In this document: positions 1 through 8,131 of the stretch, one piece after another
How the letters are laid out: each line of letters begins with the position of its first letter
Numbering within the stretch: the first letter of the stretch is position 1
Translations under genes and position numbers: made by a program
The notes under the pieces: model-generated
The model's input: only the letters and a program-made list of their open reading frames with translations
Databases searched by the model: none
Told to the model about the DNA's origin: nothing
Origin: Phormidium tanganyikae FI6-MK23
Lineage (GTDB): Bacteria > Cyanobacteriota > Cyanobacteriia > Leptolyngbyales > Leptolyngbyaceae
Reading direction: 5' to 3'
NCBI GenBank assembly: GCA_019359175.1
Contig: JAHHHU010000001.1
Location: forward strand, 186,001-250,000
DNA: 64,000 nt

Positions 1-2
1 AA

Positions 3-446
3 ATGGTTGATGTCTCTAACAAATCGGCAACTGTACGACAAGCAACGGCGATCGCACGAGTTCGGATGAAGCCGGAAACGATGAGCGCGATCGAAGCCGG
101 AAACACTCCCAAAGGCGATGTCCTGGGGACGGCTCGAATCGCTGGAATTATGGCAGCAAAGCAAACCGCGAATCTAATTCCACTATGTCACCCGTTGCCG
201 ATTCAGAAAGTTGAGGTGAATATTACGGCTCAACCAGAGTTACCAGGATTTGAGATTCAGGCGACGGTGAAGATCAAGGCAGAAACCGGAGTCGAAATGG
301 AAGCGCTTACAGCCGTGTCGATCGCAGCTTTAACCCTATACGACATGGCAAAAGCGATCGATTTCTCGATCGTGATCGAGCAAATTTATTTACTGAGCAA
401 AACAGGAGGAAAATCCGGCGATTATTCGCTAAATCCAAACCTATAA
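3..446 (+). CDS. moaC: Cyclic pyranopterin monophosphate synthase MoaC (5' end missing)
   Basis: MoaC acts in molybdenum cofactor synthesis, turning the radical-SAM product of MoaA into cyclic pyranopterin monophosphate in the cytosol. The visible 147 residues match the family from its early MVDVS motif to the end. They include LCHPLP near residue 61 (His63), the TGVEME stretch near 95 and the YDM..KA.D motif near 113, which carries the catalytic Asp/Lys region. The first ATG seen corresponds to an internal Met of the family, so about a dozen N-terminal residues lie before the window and the true start is not visible. No downstream moa gene follows on this strand. Confidence 0.95.
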   Translation: MVDVSNKSATVRQATAIARVRMKPETMSAIEAGNTPKGDVLGTARIAGIMAAKQTANLIPLCHPLPIQKVEVNITAQPELPGFEIQATVKIKAETGVEMEALTAVSIAALTLYDMAKAIDFSIVIEQIYLLSKTGGKSGDYSLNPNL

Positions 447-575
447 ATTTTTAATAAAAGCGAGGATACACGGAAATTTTTTCTGAAAAAAGTACTTATA
501 CTCAGAGAAAGCCCGCTTGACACCGCCCCCGTCTCGAATTGTTCCCCTTGGCACTCCAACGCGGTATCCTCGCTC

Positions 576-740
576 ATGAATCAACCCAACGAACTCGAAC
601 TTACCGAAGCTTTGTTCAACTCGATCGCGCAAGCCTTAGAATCTTGCTGCCACTCCGGACACATCTCAGCGGAAGAGTATCTTTTGCTGCTCGATTCTGT
701 CTGGTTCACGCTCGATTTTGGCACTCGCCTACCGCGATAA
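576..740 (+). CDS. Small hypothetical protein (54 aa)
   Basis: This short open frame begins MNQPNELELTEAL and reads like a compact acidic helical protein, with a Cys pair at residues 24-25 and the stretch ISAEEYLLLLDSVWF. The amino-acid composition looks protein-like and the frame fills the gap after moaC, but I recognise no family. It ends just before a hairpin whose U-tract is on the other strand, which suits convergent genes. No strong ribosome-binding site is visible. It may be a real small gene or chance. Confidence 0.45.
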   Translation: MNQPNELELTEALFNSIAQALESCCHSGHISAEEYLLLLDSVWFTLDFGTRLPR

Positions 741-745
741 TTCAA

Positions 746-771
746 CAAAAAGGCGCGACCCAAGCCGCGCC
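746..771 (-). terminator. Rho-independent terminator of the PirA-like gene
   Basis: The arms GGCGCG (752-757) and CGCGCC (766-771) form a GC-rich hairpin. Read on the minus strand it is followed by a run of five T (complement of 747-751). It lies about 45 bases after the stop of the minus-strand small gene. Confidence 0.75.
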
Positions 772-816
772 AAGTTCAAGATCCTAGCAAATAAAAAAGT
801 AAGAGCAAAGAAGGGA

Positions 817-969
817 CTATCTCAAGTAGTTTGCTTCTGCTTCGAGCATTCGGAGCAATCCTTGATCGCCCCGTGCTTGCGCTGCATCCATCCGACGTTG
901 CAGATTCCGTTGTAAGTTCTCGCGGTGTAGTCTCGAAACTTCCGCTGAATGGGGACGATTTCTGTTCAT
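817..969 (-). CDS. Small conserved cyanobacterial protein, PirA-like (50 aa)
   Basis: This 50-residue Arg/Leu-rich protein begins MNRNRPHSAEVSRLHRENL, continues with a QRRMDAAQARGD stretch, and ends LEAEANYLR. From memory it resembles PirA, the small cyanobacterial protein that binds signalling protein PII and so affects its activation of arginine synthesis (N-acetylglutamate kinase). An AGGAAAA ribosome-binding site (976-982) precedes the ATG by about six bases. Upstream, at 1040-1053, is a perfect GTA-N8-TAC NtcA-type box followed by a TAAAAT -10-like element, which suits a nitrogen-controlled gene. A terminator follows. The coding call is good; the PirA identity is a recognition by pattern, not an alignment. 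Confidence 0.7.
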   Translation of the reverse strand: MNRNRPHSAEVSRLHRENLQRNLQRRMDAAQARGDQGLLRMLEAEANYLR

Positions 970-1014
970 AATCCAGTTTTCCTAGAGGTTAGCTTTTCTT
1001 ATCACCATGATTTG

Positions 1015-1053
1015 ATTTTAGCATCAGTCATTGAGAACGGTAGCTTATGCTAC
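1015..1053 (-). promoter_or_regulatory. NtcA-type box and -10 element of the PirA-like gene
   Basis: GTAGCTTATGCTAC at 1040-1053 is GTA-N8-TAC with extra symmetry (GTAGC....GCTAC). On the minus strand a TAAAAT lies at 1020-1015, 19 bases from the box. NtcA-activated promoters normally have 22-23 bases there, so the box would overlap the -35 position. That placement suggests repression or a non-standard architecture. The site could also serve the plus-strand gene starting at 1079, but a -10 at the right distance would then overlap its start codon. Confidence 0.6.
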
Positions 1054-1078
1054 TAAAATTCATACTTCTGAAAGATAA

Positions 1079-1858
1079 ATGCTTGTTACTCTGCTGACGG
1101 ATTTTGGACTGAGCGATGTCTATGTCGGTGTGATGAAAGGCACGATCGCTCAAATTAATCCGCAAATCCAAACGATCGATTTAACGCACCAAATTCCGCC
1201 GCAAGATATCGCAACTGCCCGTTTCCAGTTGATGAACGCTTATCCTTATTTCCCAGCGGAAACAATTCACGTTGCTGTGGTCGATCCGGGTGTGGGGAGC
1301 CAACGTCGATCGATTGCGGTTCAACTGAAGTCTGGATATGTCGTTGCGCCCGATAACGGTTTGATTAGCGGCATTGTGAACGATGCGATCGCGGCAGTTG
1401 AATTGAACAATCCGAAGTATTGGCGATCGCAAAATCCCAGTGCTACGTTTCATGGACGAGACATTTTTGCGCCTGTTGCGGCACATCTGGCAAGCGGAAT
1501 TTCCTTAAAAGAATTGGGAACTACGATCGACTTAAGCTCGATCGTTCGATTGCCGATTCCGGATGTGATTGAAACCGCATCTGGACTGCAAGGCGTGATT
1601 CAAGCGATCGATCATTTTGGGAACTTGATCACGAACATTTCAGGGGAGCGAGTACGCGATCAGGTTTGGACGATTCAAATCGATAAGGCAATCTATCCAG
1701 GACGGACAACTTACGCCGATGCCGAGAGCGGTGAAGTTGTCGGATTGATTGGCAGCCACGGTTGGGTCGAACTGGCAATCAATCGTGGCAATGCTCAGAA
1801 CGAACTAAAACTGAAGGTCGGAAATACGATCGCGGTTACTGATTCCCGATCGCTCTAA
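1079..1858 (+). CDS. S-adenosyl-L-methionine hydrolase (adenosine-forming), DUF62 family
   Basis: Members of the DUF62 family cleave SAM with water to adenosine and methionine and are relatives of fluorinase and chlorinase. The 259-residue length is typical. Visible marks are TDFG at residues 7-10, DLTH at 34-37, VDPGVGS at 68-74, APDNG at 90-94 and FHGRD near 124. The Asp69-Arg76-His125 set fits the conserved Asp-Arg-His triad of SAM hydrolases, which argues against a halogenase. It stands alone on the plus strand and converges on the inositol phosphatase-like gene, overlapping its 3' end by 23 bases. Confidence 0.9.
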   Translation: MLVTLLTDFGLSDVYVGVMKGTIAQINPQIQTIDLTHQIPPQDIATARFQLMNAYPYFPAETIHVAVVDPGVGSQRRSIAVQLKSGYVVAPDNGLISGIVNDAIAAVELNNPKYWRSQNPSATFHGRDIFAPVAAHLASGISLKELGTTIDLSSIVRLPIPDVIETASGLQGVIQAIDHFGNLITNISGERVRDQVWTIQIDKAIYPGRTTYADAESGEVVGLIGSHGWVELAINRGNAQNELKLKVGNTIAVTDSRSL

Positions 1859-2642
1859 CCAACGGCTCAAACACCGGAACTAGATTTTCTCGACTCACAA
1901 CTAATGTCGGAAACGATCGCGAACTGTAATCTTTACCCACTTTCAATGGAAAAATTGGCTCTGATTCCAACGGATACCAAACTGCTCCTGCTGCTTGCAC
2001 GATCGCCCAAACTGCCGCAATATCCCAAATTTTCGGGGTTGCCTCAACTCCACCCATCGTCGCACCTGCCGCAACGGTGAGTAAGTTATAAGTCGCCACG
2101 CCTAACATCCGAATCTTTGCCGGAAAGGGATTTTTTAACACCGAAGTACTACGCGCACAGAGATTAAAAAAATGATTTCGAGTGAGTGCTTCTTGGCTGG
2201 AATGAATTAGTTTGTCGTTCAGAAATGCACCAGAAGGCAGATCTAAACCTGATTCACCTTGCCAAAAACCATGAAACGATTGATTCAAGGGCGGGAGATG
2301 CACATAGCCGAAAACGGGCGTGCCTTGATAGAGAAGCGCGATCGAGATGCCCCACAACGGCAACCCCCGCGCAAAATTCGTCGTACCATCGAGCGGATCA
2401 ATAATCCAGCACCATTCTCGATCGGGAAATTGATGTTCCGCTTCTTCGCTGAGAACTCCGTGATCCGGAAAAGTTTGAGCGATCGCGTTCCGAATTTGCT
2501 CATCTGCCCAGCGATCGGACTGTGTAACCAAACTCCCATCCGCCTTTTCAGCCGCTTGCACCTGTCCAAAATCTCTCAGCAGTTGCACCCCGACTTGATG
2601 ACTCAGCGCTTCCGAAAAGGCTTTGATCTCCAAAAAATTCAT
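1836..2642 (-). CDS. Inositol monophosphatase family protein
   Basis: This is a Mg-dependent phosphatase of the IMPase/FIG superfamily, acting on a sugar or inositol phosphate (substrate not deducible). Metal-binding marks are SEE near residue 65, DPLDGT at 82-87 and WDIAA in the C-terminal part. I start it at MNFLEIKAF rather than the further-upstream ATG of the open frame, because this start overlaps the upstream Uma2 stop in an ATGA and gives the usual 268-residue length. It is the last gene of a three-gene minus-strand operon and converges with the SAM hydrolase gene. Confidence 0.88.
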   Translation of the reverse strand: MNFLEIKAFSEALSHQVGVQLLRDFGQVQAAEKADGSLVTQSDRWADEQIRNAIAQTFPDHGVLSEEAEHQFPDREWCWIIDPLDGTTNFARGLPLWGISIALLYQGTPVFGYVHLPPLNQSFHGFWQGESGLDLPSGAFLNDKLIHSSQEALTRNHFFNLCARSTSVLKNPFPAKIRMLGVATYNLLTVAAGATMGGVEATPKIWDIAAVWAIVQAAGAVWYPLESEPIFPLKVGKDYSSRSFPTLVVSRENLVPVFEPLVRAIGNQ

Positions 2643-3229
2643 GATCTCGCCTCTAAGATTTGCGCTGCTGTCAGTTGTAAGCCTGGAAACATGGAAGAAA
2701 CAACGCAATCTGCATTCCTGAATTCCTCAGATTGATAGGTATTTCCTTGCAAAGTCAACACGATCATGACTGCTCGATTTGGATCAATCAACCAGTATTC
2801 AGGAATGCCCCGTTCAGCATATTCTCTTGGTTTATCGACATAATCGCGGTCATAATTTTCGCTTCCAGGTTCTCCTGGAGAAACGACCTCAACAACAAGC
2901 ATCGGAGCAGGCATCTCGGCAGATAGAAACGACTGAACCGTTTGATTCATTGCAGCAGACGATGCTTCAGAATGAATCATCAAATCTGGATCACGCGCCG
3001 TTACTTTTGACGAACTAACCGCAATCAAATGCTTGATTCCAATTCGAGAAACCGGAATCCCAAGCTGTAGAAAGTATCCGATGAGAAAAACAGCGATCGC
3101 GGTATTAATTGGCTTCTCTGCTCCCATTTCTACCAACACCCCATCGACCAATTCATAGCGGGTGTCGGTTCCATCGTCATAGTCGAGATACTCTTTAATC
3201 GTTTTGAATCGTGTTTTTGCTTGAGTCAT
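2639..3229 (-). CDS. Uma2 family protein (DUF820, PD-(D/E)XK nuclease fold)
   Basis: The 196-residue protein has the usual cyanobacterial Uma2 marks: YELVDGVLVEM near residue 25, a DPDLM segment near 80, VVEVVSP near 113, and the RDYVDKPREYAERGIPEYWLID block. These form the acidic/Lys active-site set of a PD-(D/E)XK fold. The family is large and multicopy in cyanobacteria and its biological role is unknown. The gene is locked between two others: its start overlaps the transporter stop as TAATG and its stop overlaps the phosphatase start as ATGA, so all three are probably translated from one message. Confidence 0.9.
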   Translation of the reverse strand: MTQAKTRFKTIKEYLDYDDGTDTRYELVDGVLVEMGAEKPINTAIAVFLIGYFLQLGIPVSRIGIKHLIAVSSSKVTARDPDLMIHSEASSAAMNQTVQSFLSAEMPAPMLVVEVVSPGEPGSENYDRDYVDKPREYAERGIPEYWLIDPNRAVMIVLTLQGNTYQSEEFRNADCVVSSMFPGLQLTAAQILEARS

Positions 3230-4617
3230 TAATCTAACTCACCTTGCAGAATGGTTGAAATCGCCGCTTTTGTGGTGTTACGAAAGGCTTTGACATCAAC
3301 GCGATTGAGTAATCCAACCGCAACGAGCATTCCGATCGCTTGCAGTCCAAATACAACTGCATACGCTAATGTCAAATTCGAGAAAATACTTTTACCCACA
3401 TCTAAAGCACCACCCCCGAAAATCGTTGCCAACGCTCTCGCTAACGCTTGCGCTAATCCCCACGCACCGATAAAAGTACCCGCTGTTTCAACAGCAGTGA
3501 GATCGAGCATCAAACTAATTGCACCCGTTGTCGTGACTCCTGATGCTAATCCAAACAGAAACAGTCCGCTCTGTAAAAATTTAGGGTTCGCGGTGAAGCC
3601 CGTAGCAATGATCAAGATCATACAAACCGCAACGAGAATACAACCCAGTTTTGCGGTTCTAGTTTTACCGAGACGCGGCACGATCGCAAATCCTGCGGTA
3701 CTAATTCCGATCAGCGTTCCCATGCCCCAAAACGCATTCAGCCGCGTTGTTTCCGCAACCGACATCCCAAACACTTGTCCGCCATAAGACTCCATCACCG
3801 CATCTTGCATAAACAAACTAACCGTCATAAATAGCAAGAAGGTGAAAAACAGTCCGGTTTGTGGCGATGCGGTTAATACTCGAATTGCGCGATTTAAGGT
3901 GATTTTATCTTCTCGATCACTCACGGTCGATCGTGTTCTAAACCGCGAATACTTCTTCTCAATTCCAATTGTTGACAGCACACACAATGCACAAACAATA
4001 CTCGGAATCACGATAAACACTCGATCGACCGCTGGACGCAACACCGCTAAACTCGCTGCTCCTTCTGCAGGCAATAGCCGAGAACTGAGAATCGCACCGA
4101 TCACAATTCCCACCATCAGCATTGACCAAACAATGCCGACGAGCTTCGATCGCTCTTCTTCTTCCGACACATCCACCAACAGCGCTGCAAACGGAGTCGA
4201 TCCTGCACTCAGGGTCAATCCATACAGTGCAAACGTCAATCCCAAAATTCCAATCCAGATTTGCGTCTGTGTTCCCCATCCGACAGCTTGCAAACTTGCG
4301 CCTACTTGCCACATCACCTGAACCGCGAGAAATGCCGTCAGCGAGAACAGCACCGACGCAATCCACACATAACTGGTGCGATGATACCCTGCGATCGGTT
4401 TCGCATCTGACATCTGCCCAAACCACAATCGCGCCGGAGCCATAAATTGGTGAACTGCGATCGCACCTGCCGCGATTGTTGCTGGAATCGCCAATTCTTT
4501 GATCATCACTCGGTTGAGAACACCGAGCGTCAACACCGACATCATCCCCAACCCCATCTGATACAGACCGAGTTGAAACATCGTCAAAAGCCTAATTCTG
4601 GGTGGTTGTGTGATCAT
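3229..4617 (-). CDS. BCD/PucC family MFS transporter
   Basis: This 462-residue polytopic membrane protein belongs to the PucC/LhaA branch of the major facilitator superfamily, associated in phototrophs with chlorophyll or light-harvesting complex assembly. Recognition rests on the N-terminal LTMFQLGLYQMGLGMMSVLTLG-type opening (given here in part), the FGQMSDAKPIAGYHRTSYVW loop near residue 85 and about twelve hydrophobic segments. The substrate is not known for cyanobacterial members. It is the first gene of the operon with Uma2 and the inositol phosphatase-like gene. Confidence 0.88.
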   Translation of the reverse strand: MITQPPRIRLLTMFQLGLYQMGLGMMSVLTLGVLNRVMIKELAIPATIAAGAIAVHQFMAPARLWFGQMSDAKPIAGYHRTSYVWIASVLFSLTAFLAVQVMWQVGASLQAVGWGTQTQIWIGILGLTFALYGLTLSAGSTPFAALLVDVSEEEERSKLVGIVWSMLMVGIVIGAILSSRLLPAEGAASLAVLRPAVDRVFIVIPSIVCALCVLSTIGIEKKYSRFRTRSTVSDREDKITLNRAIRVLTASPQTGLFFTFLLFMTVSLFMQDAVMESYGGQVFGMSVAETTRLNAFWGMGTLIGISTAGFAIVPRLGKTRTAKLGCILVAVCMILIIATGFTANPKFLQSGLFLFGLASGVTTTGAISLMLDLTAVETAGTFIGAWGLAQALARALATIFGGGALDVGKSIFSNLTLAYAVVFGLQAIGMLVAVGLLNRVDVKAFRNTTKAAISTILQGELD

Positions 4618-4676
4618 GCCAGGAGTTTAAATTGCGAATTTGATAAGCACGATCGTACACCGCTGCATGATCATTT

Positions 4677-5015
4677 CTACGCTACACCGAATCCCGTATC
4701 AGCCCGCATCGTTGGCGCTTGGAACCCTAGCACGATGTCTTCCCTCGGCACTCTCATCGCCATCAAATCATGAGCAACTTGCCGCTCTGTCATATTCTGT
4801 TGAACCCAAATCTTTCCATCCCGGATATCGAGATGCAGAACACAGCCATACACGCGGCGGTATCCATCCCAACCCAGATTCATTACCTGATAATGATCTT
4901 GCTGTGTATCGAAAACCGTATACGATTCAATTTCACCGTTCGCGATCGGAGTTGAAACATAGTCACTTAAATATGTCTGAATTAACTGTCGATACTTCTC
5001 TATAGTTCGATCCAT
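4677..5015 (-). CDS. xisI: XisI-like protein (fdxN element excision controlling factor family)
   Basis: The 112-residue protein opens with MDRTIEKYRQLIQ and contains the family signature DHYQVMNLGWDGYRRVYGCVLHLDIRDGKIWVQ (middle portion, residues 40-72) and the T..QVA.DL...GVP-like segment. XisI was named for a factor needed with XisH for excision of the fdxN element in Anabaena heterocysts, but most copies sit far from any such element and their function is unknown. Its ATG lies inside the last codons of xisH, so the two were one translational unit. Here the partner xisH is frameshifted. No recombinase gene is nearby. Confidence 0.92.
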   Translation of the reverse strand: MDRTIEKYRQLIQTYLSDYVSTPIANGEIESYTVFDTQQDHYQVMNLGWDGYRRVYGCVLHLDIRDGKIWVQQNMTERQVAHDLMAMRVPREDIVLGFQAPTMRADTGFGVA

Positions 5016-5415
5016 TGAACAATCACCTCTTGTTCTGGGTCATAGATCAGTCGGTTAATTTGATAGCGTTCTACCGAAATTTGCGCGAATTCTCGCTGAA
5101 AAAAAGACGCATGTACGATTGCAGGAATCGCTAAATATAGCAGCCGATCTGGTTCTTTCAATTCTAATGCGAGACGATAGTTCAGAATTGTCCTAGCGCC
5201 GCATGATAATCCGTGAGAGGCGAATCTCCTAGAAATGTTTTGATCTCAACTGCAATTTTTTCTCCAGCACGCTCGGCTGCCAACAACCGTTCCGCTCCCA
5301 AGTCAATCTCAAACTTAGTGCCGCCCACATCTAGCTTGAAGGGATCGGTCACACTCCAATGCTCTTTCTGTAATCCAATCTTGACTGCTTGATGATATCG
5401 GTCTTTTGCTGCCAT
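5000..5415 (-). pseudogene. xisH: xisH, broken by a single-base frameshift
   Basis: The N-terminal part starts MAAKDRYHQAVKIGL (ATG at 5415) and runs through the family block DLGAERLLAAERAGEKIAVEIK to LGQF, where the frame meets a TGA near 5182. In the neighbouring frame the match continues at once with NYRLALE, EPDRLLYLAIP and finally PEQEVIVQWIEL, ending at a TAG at 5000-5002. The join fits loss of one base (CAATTCTGAAC where CAATTCCTGAAC would be in frame). XisH has a PD-(D/E)XK-like nuclease fold, so the break removes the last third. A sequencing error or a recoded frameshift are the alternatives. Confidence 0.88.
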
Positions 5416-5454
5416 TCTACTTTTTTCTAATTGCATCTCCATTTTAGAGATAAC

Positions 5455-5486
5455 AAAAAAGCGATCGTACATCTCTGCACGATCGC
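5455..5486 (-). terminator. Terminator downstream of chlP
   Basis: GCGATCGT (5461-5468) pairs with ACGATCGC (5479-5486). On the minus strand the hairpin is followed by six T (complement of 5455-5460). It sits just after the chlP stop. Four T also follow on the plus strand, so it may be weakly bidirectional. The stem is built from HIP1-like sequence. Confidence 0.75.
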
Positions 5487-5509
5487 TTTTGATCTAAAGC
5501 AACTTCAAT

Positions 5510-6733
5510 CTAAGGCGCTAACGCATTACCGCGAATCAAACTCGCGATCGTTTTCGCCGTGATCTTCAATTGGATCAGCGGATTTGCAGGCACAACTGTT
5601 TTGTAGAGATAGCTATCAAATGTTAATTTCTGCACATCGATATCCGAACACATCTCGACAAACGCTTCGCGGGTTGCATCCGTCCGGTAGAAGACAGATT
5701 GCAGAATATCCAACACTTTGTAAGTCAGTCCATACTGCTTATCCCAGCGTTTGAGATACACTTTTAAATCTGCTTCGGTAGGAATCCGACGACCGTTTTC
5801 CGAAAATTCAACGATCGCTTCTGCACACATCCGAGCGGACTTCGCTGCAAAGTAGATTCCTTCACCCGAAGATTTCGTCACCGTTCCCGCTGCATCTCCG
5901 ACGAGAGCAACGCGCCCTACCACTCGGCGAGGTCTGGGATGCTCTGGAATCGGATGCGCCTCAACGCGGATGATCTTTCCGCCTCTGAGTTTTTTCGCTG
6001 CTCTTGCTCGAATTCCCGCTTGCAGTTTTTTGATATCTGCTTTGTTCCGAGCCATCGTTCCTGTTCCGACCGCAACGTGGTTGTACTTTGGAAATACCCA
6101 AGCGTAGAAATCGGTGGAGACATCATCGCCCACGTACATTTCCGCAAGATCTTCGTAGTACGCCATTTTGTCGTCGGGCAGGCTGATTCGCTCTTGGAAC
6201 GCGATCGCATAGTTGTAGTCACCCGCATCGATCGCTTTCGCCACGCGCGAGTTTGCTCCATCCGCACCGACGACGAGATCGACTTCGAGCGTTGCAGCTT
6301 TGCCTTCTAGACTGCCATCGGAATGATCCGCGTAGTGCAAGGTATACGAACCGTTTGCACTCATCGGCAATTCGAGTTTGTGCATCGTGCCGTTAATCAG
6401 CTTTGCGCCGAGAGCAACTGCACGATCGCGCATAAATCCGTCAAGGACTTCGCGACGACACATCCCAATATATTCGTCGTCTTTTAAGGTACTGCCGATA
6501 CTGACTTCGACGTTGGACGGAGAAATCATTTTCATCTTTCGCACTTTGCGATCGATGATGTTTTCGGGCAAGTCAAATTCAGCGACCATACAGAGGGGGA
6601 TTGCCCCGCCACAGGGTTTAACGTTGTCTAACTTGCGTTCAATAAGATAGGTTTCAATACCCGCTTTTGCTAATGTCTCTGCTGCGGAAGAACCAGCAGG
6701 GCCACCGCCCACAACTGCAACCCGGAGTGTCAA
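5510..6733 (-). CDS. chlP: Geranylgeranyl reductase ChlP
   Basis: ChlP reduces the geranylgeranyl chain (free diphosphate or attached to chlorophyllide) to phytyl, with NADPH, for chlorophyll a and tocopherol/phylloquinone tails. The 407-residue protein has the N-terminal FAD-binding GGGPAGSSAAETL at residues 9-21, the ERKLDNVKPCGGAIP segment near 32 and the second flavin motif VALVGDAAGTVTKSSGEGIYFA near 275. Length and sequence fit cyanobacterial ChlP rather than archaeal lipid reductases. It is monocistronic as far as I can see, with a terminator right behind. Confidence 0.96.
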   Translation of the reverse strand: MTLRVAVVGGGPAGSSAAETLAKAGIETYLIERKLDNVKPCGGAIPLCMVAEFDLPENIIDRKVRKMKMISPSNVEVSIGSTLKDDEYIGMCRREVLDGFMRDRAVALGAKLINGTMHKLELPMSANGSYTLHYADHSDGSLEGKAATLEVDLVVGADGANSRVAKAIDAGDYNYAIAFQERISLPDDKMAYYEDLAEMYVGDDVSTDFYAWVFPKYNHVAVGTGTMARNKADIKKLQAGIRARAAKKLRGGKIIRVEAHPIPEHPRPRRVVGRVALVGDAAGTVTKSSGEGIYFAAKSARMCAEAIVEFSENGRRIPTEADLKVYLKRWDKQYGLTYKVLDILQSVFYRTDATREAFVEMCSDIDVQKLTFDSYLYKTVVPANPLIQLKITAKTIASLIRGNALAP

Positions 6734-6885
6734 AGGTTTTCTCCCAATTTCTTAAAAGCTACGAGAGCAATCGTATCATGCAGCTTTTGCCCTTCTGGTA
6801 TGCCCAACCGCAACTTGAAACAGAGCTTAACAATTTAGTCTCTATCGCCCTAATAAATCAGCGATCGACAGAACAACGAGAATTT

Positions 6886-7116
6886 TCACTGAAGATACCT
6901 TTCTACTCGTCGCGCTTCTAGCATTGCAGCAACTTCTTCATTGGTTGGTGCAGGTTGATCGGTCTTTAACAAGCCTTGCATCCGTTGAATTGCAGCAGAG
7001 GGCTCAAGATCCGAAGTGGGTGGTTCTTGCAAGGATTCGATGATCGCACTCACTAAAGCGAGACGATCGTGAGGATGAAGCTTGAAAATCTGTTCCTTCA
7101 ATTCTTGCGACAGCAT
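6886..7116 (-). CDS. Small antitoxin-like protein without visible toxin
   Basis: The 76-residue protein (begins MLSQELKEQIFKLHPHDRLALVSAIIESL) resembles the short helical addiction-module proteins common in cyanobacteria: an N-terminal L..L...DRL.L...I..SL helix pair and a charged tail ending in MLEARRVERYL. Such proteins usually precede a PIN or RelE toxin. On this strand the next 150 bases up to chlP contain no partner, so it is an orphan antitoxin or an unrelated small regulator. Confidence 0.6.
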   Translation of the reverse strand: MLSQELKEQIFKLHPHDRLALVSAIIESLQEPPTSDLEPSAAIQRMQGLLKTDQPAPTNEEVAAMLEARRVERYLQ

Positions 7117-7180
7117 AAGCGGTTGAAAGCATCTACCCTTCTAGTATCGCTTTGGAAAGAGTCAAACCCATTGGTCGCAC

Positions 7181-8131
7181 TTATTCAAGTTTCTGCTGTG
7201 CTGCAAGCGTGTTGCGTTCCCAAAATACGCCGTTCGACCAGCCCTGAATTTTACGATCTCTCTCCGCCAATTCCAAACGCCGCTCTGTCAGCAAACAATA
7301 CTCTTCATTCAAATCGATGCCGAGATAACGTCGATCGAGCTTTTTCGCCACAACAGAAGTCGTTCCACTGCCCACGAACGGATCGAGTACGAAATCGCCC
7401 GGATTCGAGCTTGCCAAAATCAATTTTGCAATCAGTTTCTCGCTCTTTTGAGTCGGATGCTCGGTGTTTTCGGGCATTGACCAGAAGGGAATCGTGATAT
7501 CTGTCCAAAAATTTGACGGGTGCGTATCGCGGAAATTGCCTTGATCGGTCGCTTCCCAGTCTTTCGGAGTTTTATCGATCGTGCGATACGGAGCCAGCAC
7601 CCGCCGCCGCAATTTCACCGCCTCTAAATTGAAGGCGTACTGATTGGAAACGGTACAAAACCAAATGTCTTCGCTCGAATTCTTCCAATTCGCTTTTGCA
7701 CCTCGTCCCTTCTCGCGCTCCCAGGTGATCCGATTGCGAACGATGAAATGCTCAGAAGCAACCGTGAAAATCGAGGCGGAAGAAAGCCAGTCTCCACAAA
7801 TGTAAATCGATGCAGTCGGTTTGAGCAAAGGTTTGAGGGCAACGATTGCGGAATCCAACCAAGCTGTATACGCCTCGACCGTGCGACGTTCAAACTTCAA
7901 ACCATTGAAGTTCTTCGATAGATTGTATGGTGGATCGAGAATTAACAAATCCACAAATCTGTCGGAAAGCAGAGAGGCGATCGACAAGCTATCGGCTTGA
8001 ATGGTTCCGACAGAGTGACTGAGATTGAATTCGTCGATCGAGAGGAGTTTGGCTCTTAGGCGTTGTCGATCGAGATCGGTTAGTTCTAGGCTGCGATTTT
8101 GGCTTGCTTTTGATTTTTTTACATTCGCCAT
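7181..8131 (-). CDS. Site-specific DNA methyltransferase (N4/N6 amino type, DPPY)
   Basis: The 316-residue enzyme has catalytic motif IV DPPY at residues 66-69, followed by the SAM-binding motif FVGSGTTS at 252-259. This is the beta-class order of amino-methyltransferases. Between them lie RNRITWEREKGRGAK and HPTQKSEKL. No restriction enzyme gene is adjacent, so it acts alone, modifying DNA for regulation or repair rather than restriction. From memory it looks like the widely conserved solitary cyanobacterial enzyme represented by Synechocystis M.Ssp6803II, reported to make N4-methylcytosine in GGCC; the specificity here is inference. Confidence 0.88.
   Translation of the reverse strand: MANVKKSKASQNRSLELTDLDRQRLRAKLLSIDEFNLSHSVGTIQADSLSIASLLSDRFVDLLILDPPYNLSKNFNGLKFERRTVEAYTAWLDSAIVALKPLLKPTASIYICGDWLSSASIFTVASEHFIVRNRITWEREKGRGAKANWKNSSEDIWFCTVSNQYAFNLEAVKLRRRVLAPYRTIDKTPKDWEATDQGNFRDTHPSNFWTDITIPFWSMPENTEHPTQKSEKLIAKLILASSNPGDFVLDPFVGSGTTSVVAKKLDRRYLGIDLNEEYCLLTERRLELAERDRKIQGWSNGVFWERNTLAAQQKLE

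Noticed and set aside
718..915. 65-codon plus-strand frame
   Set aside because: It is antisense to the PirA-like gene and its terminator, which have better coding evidence.
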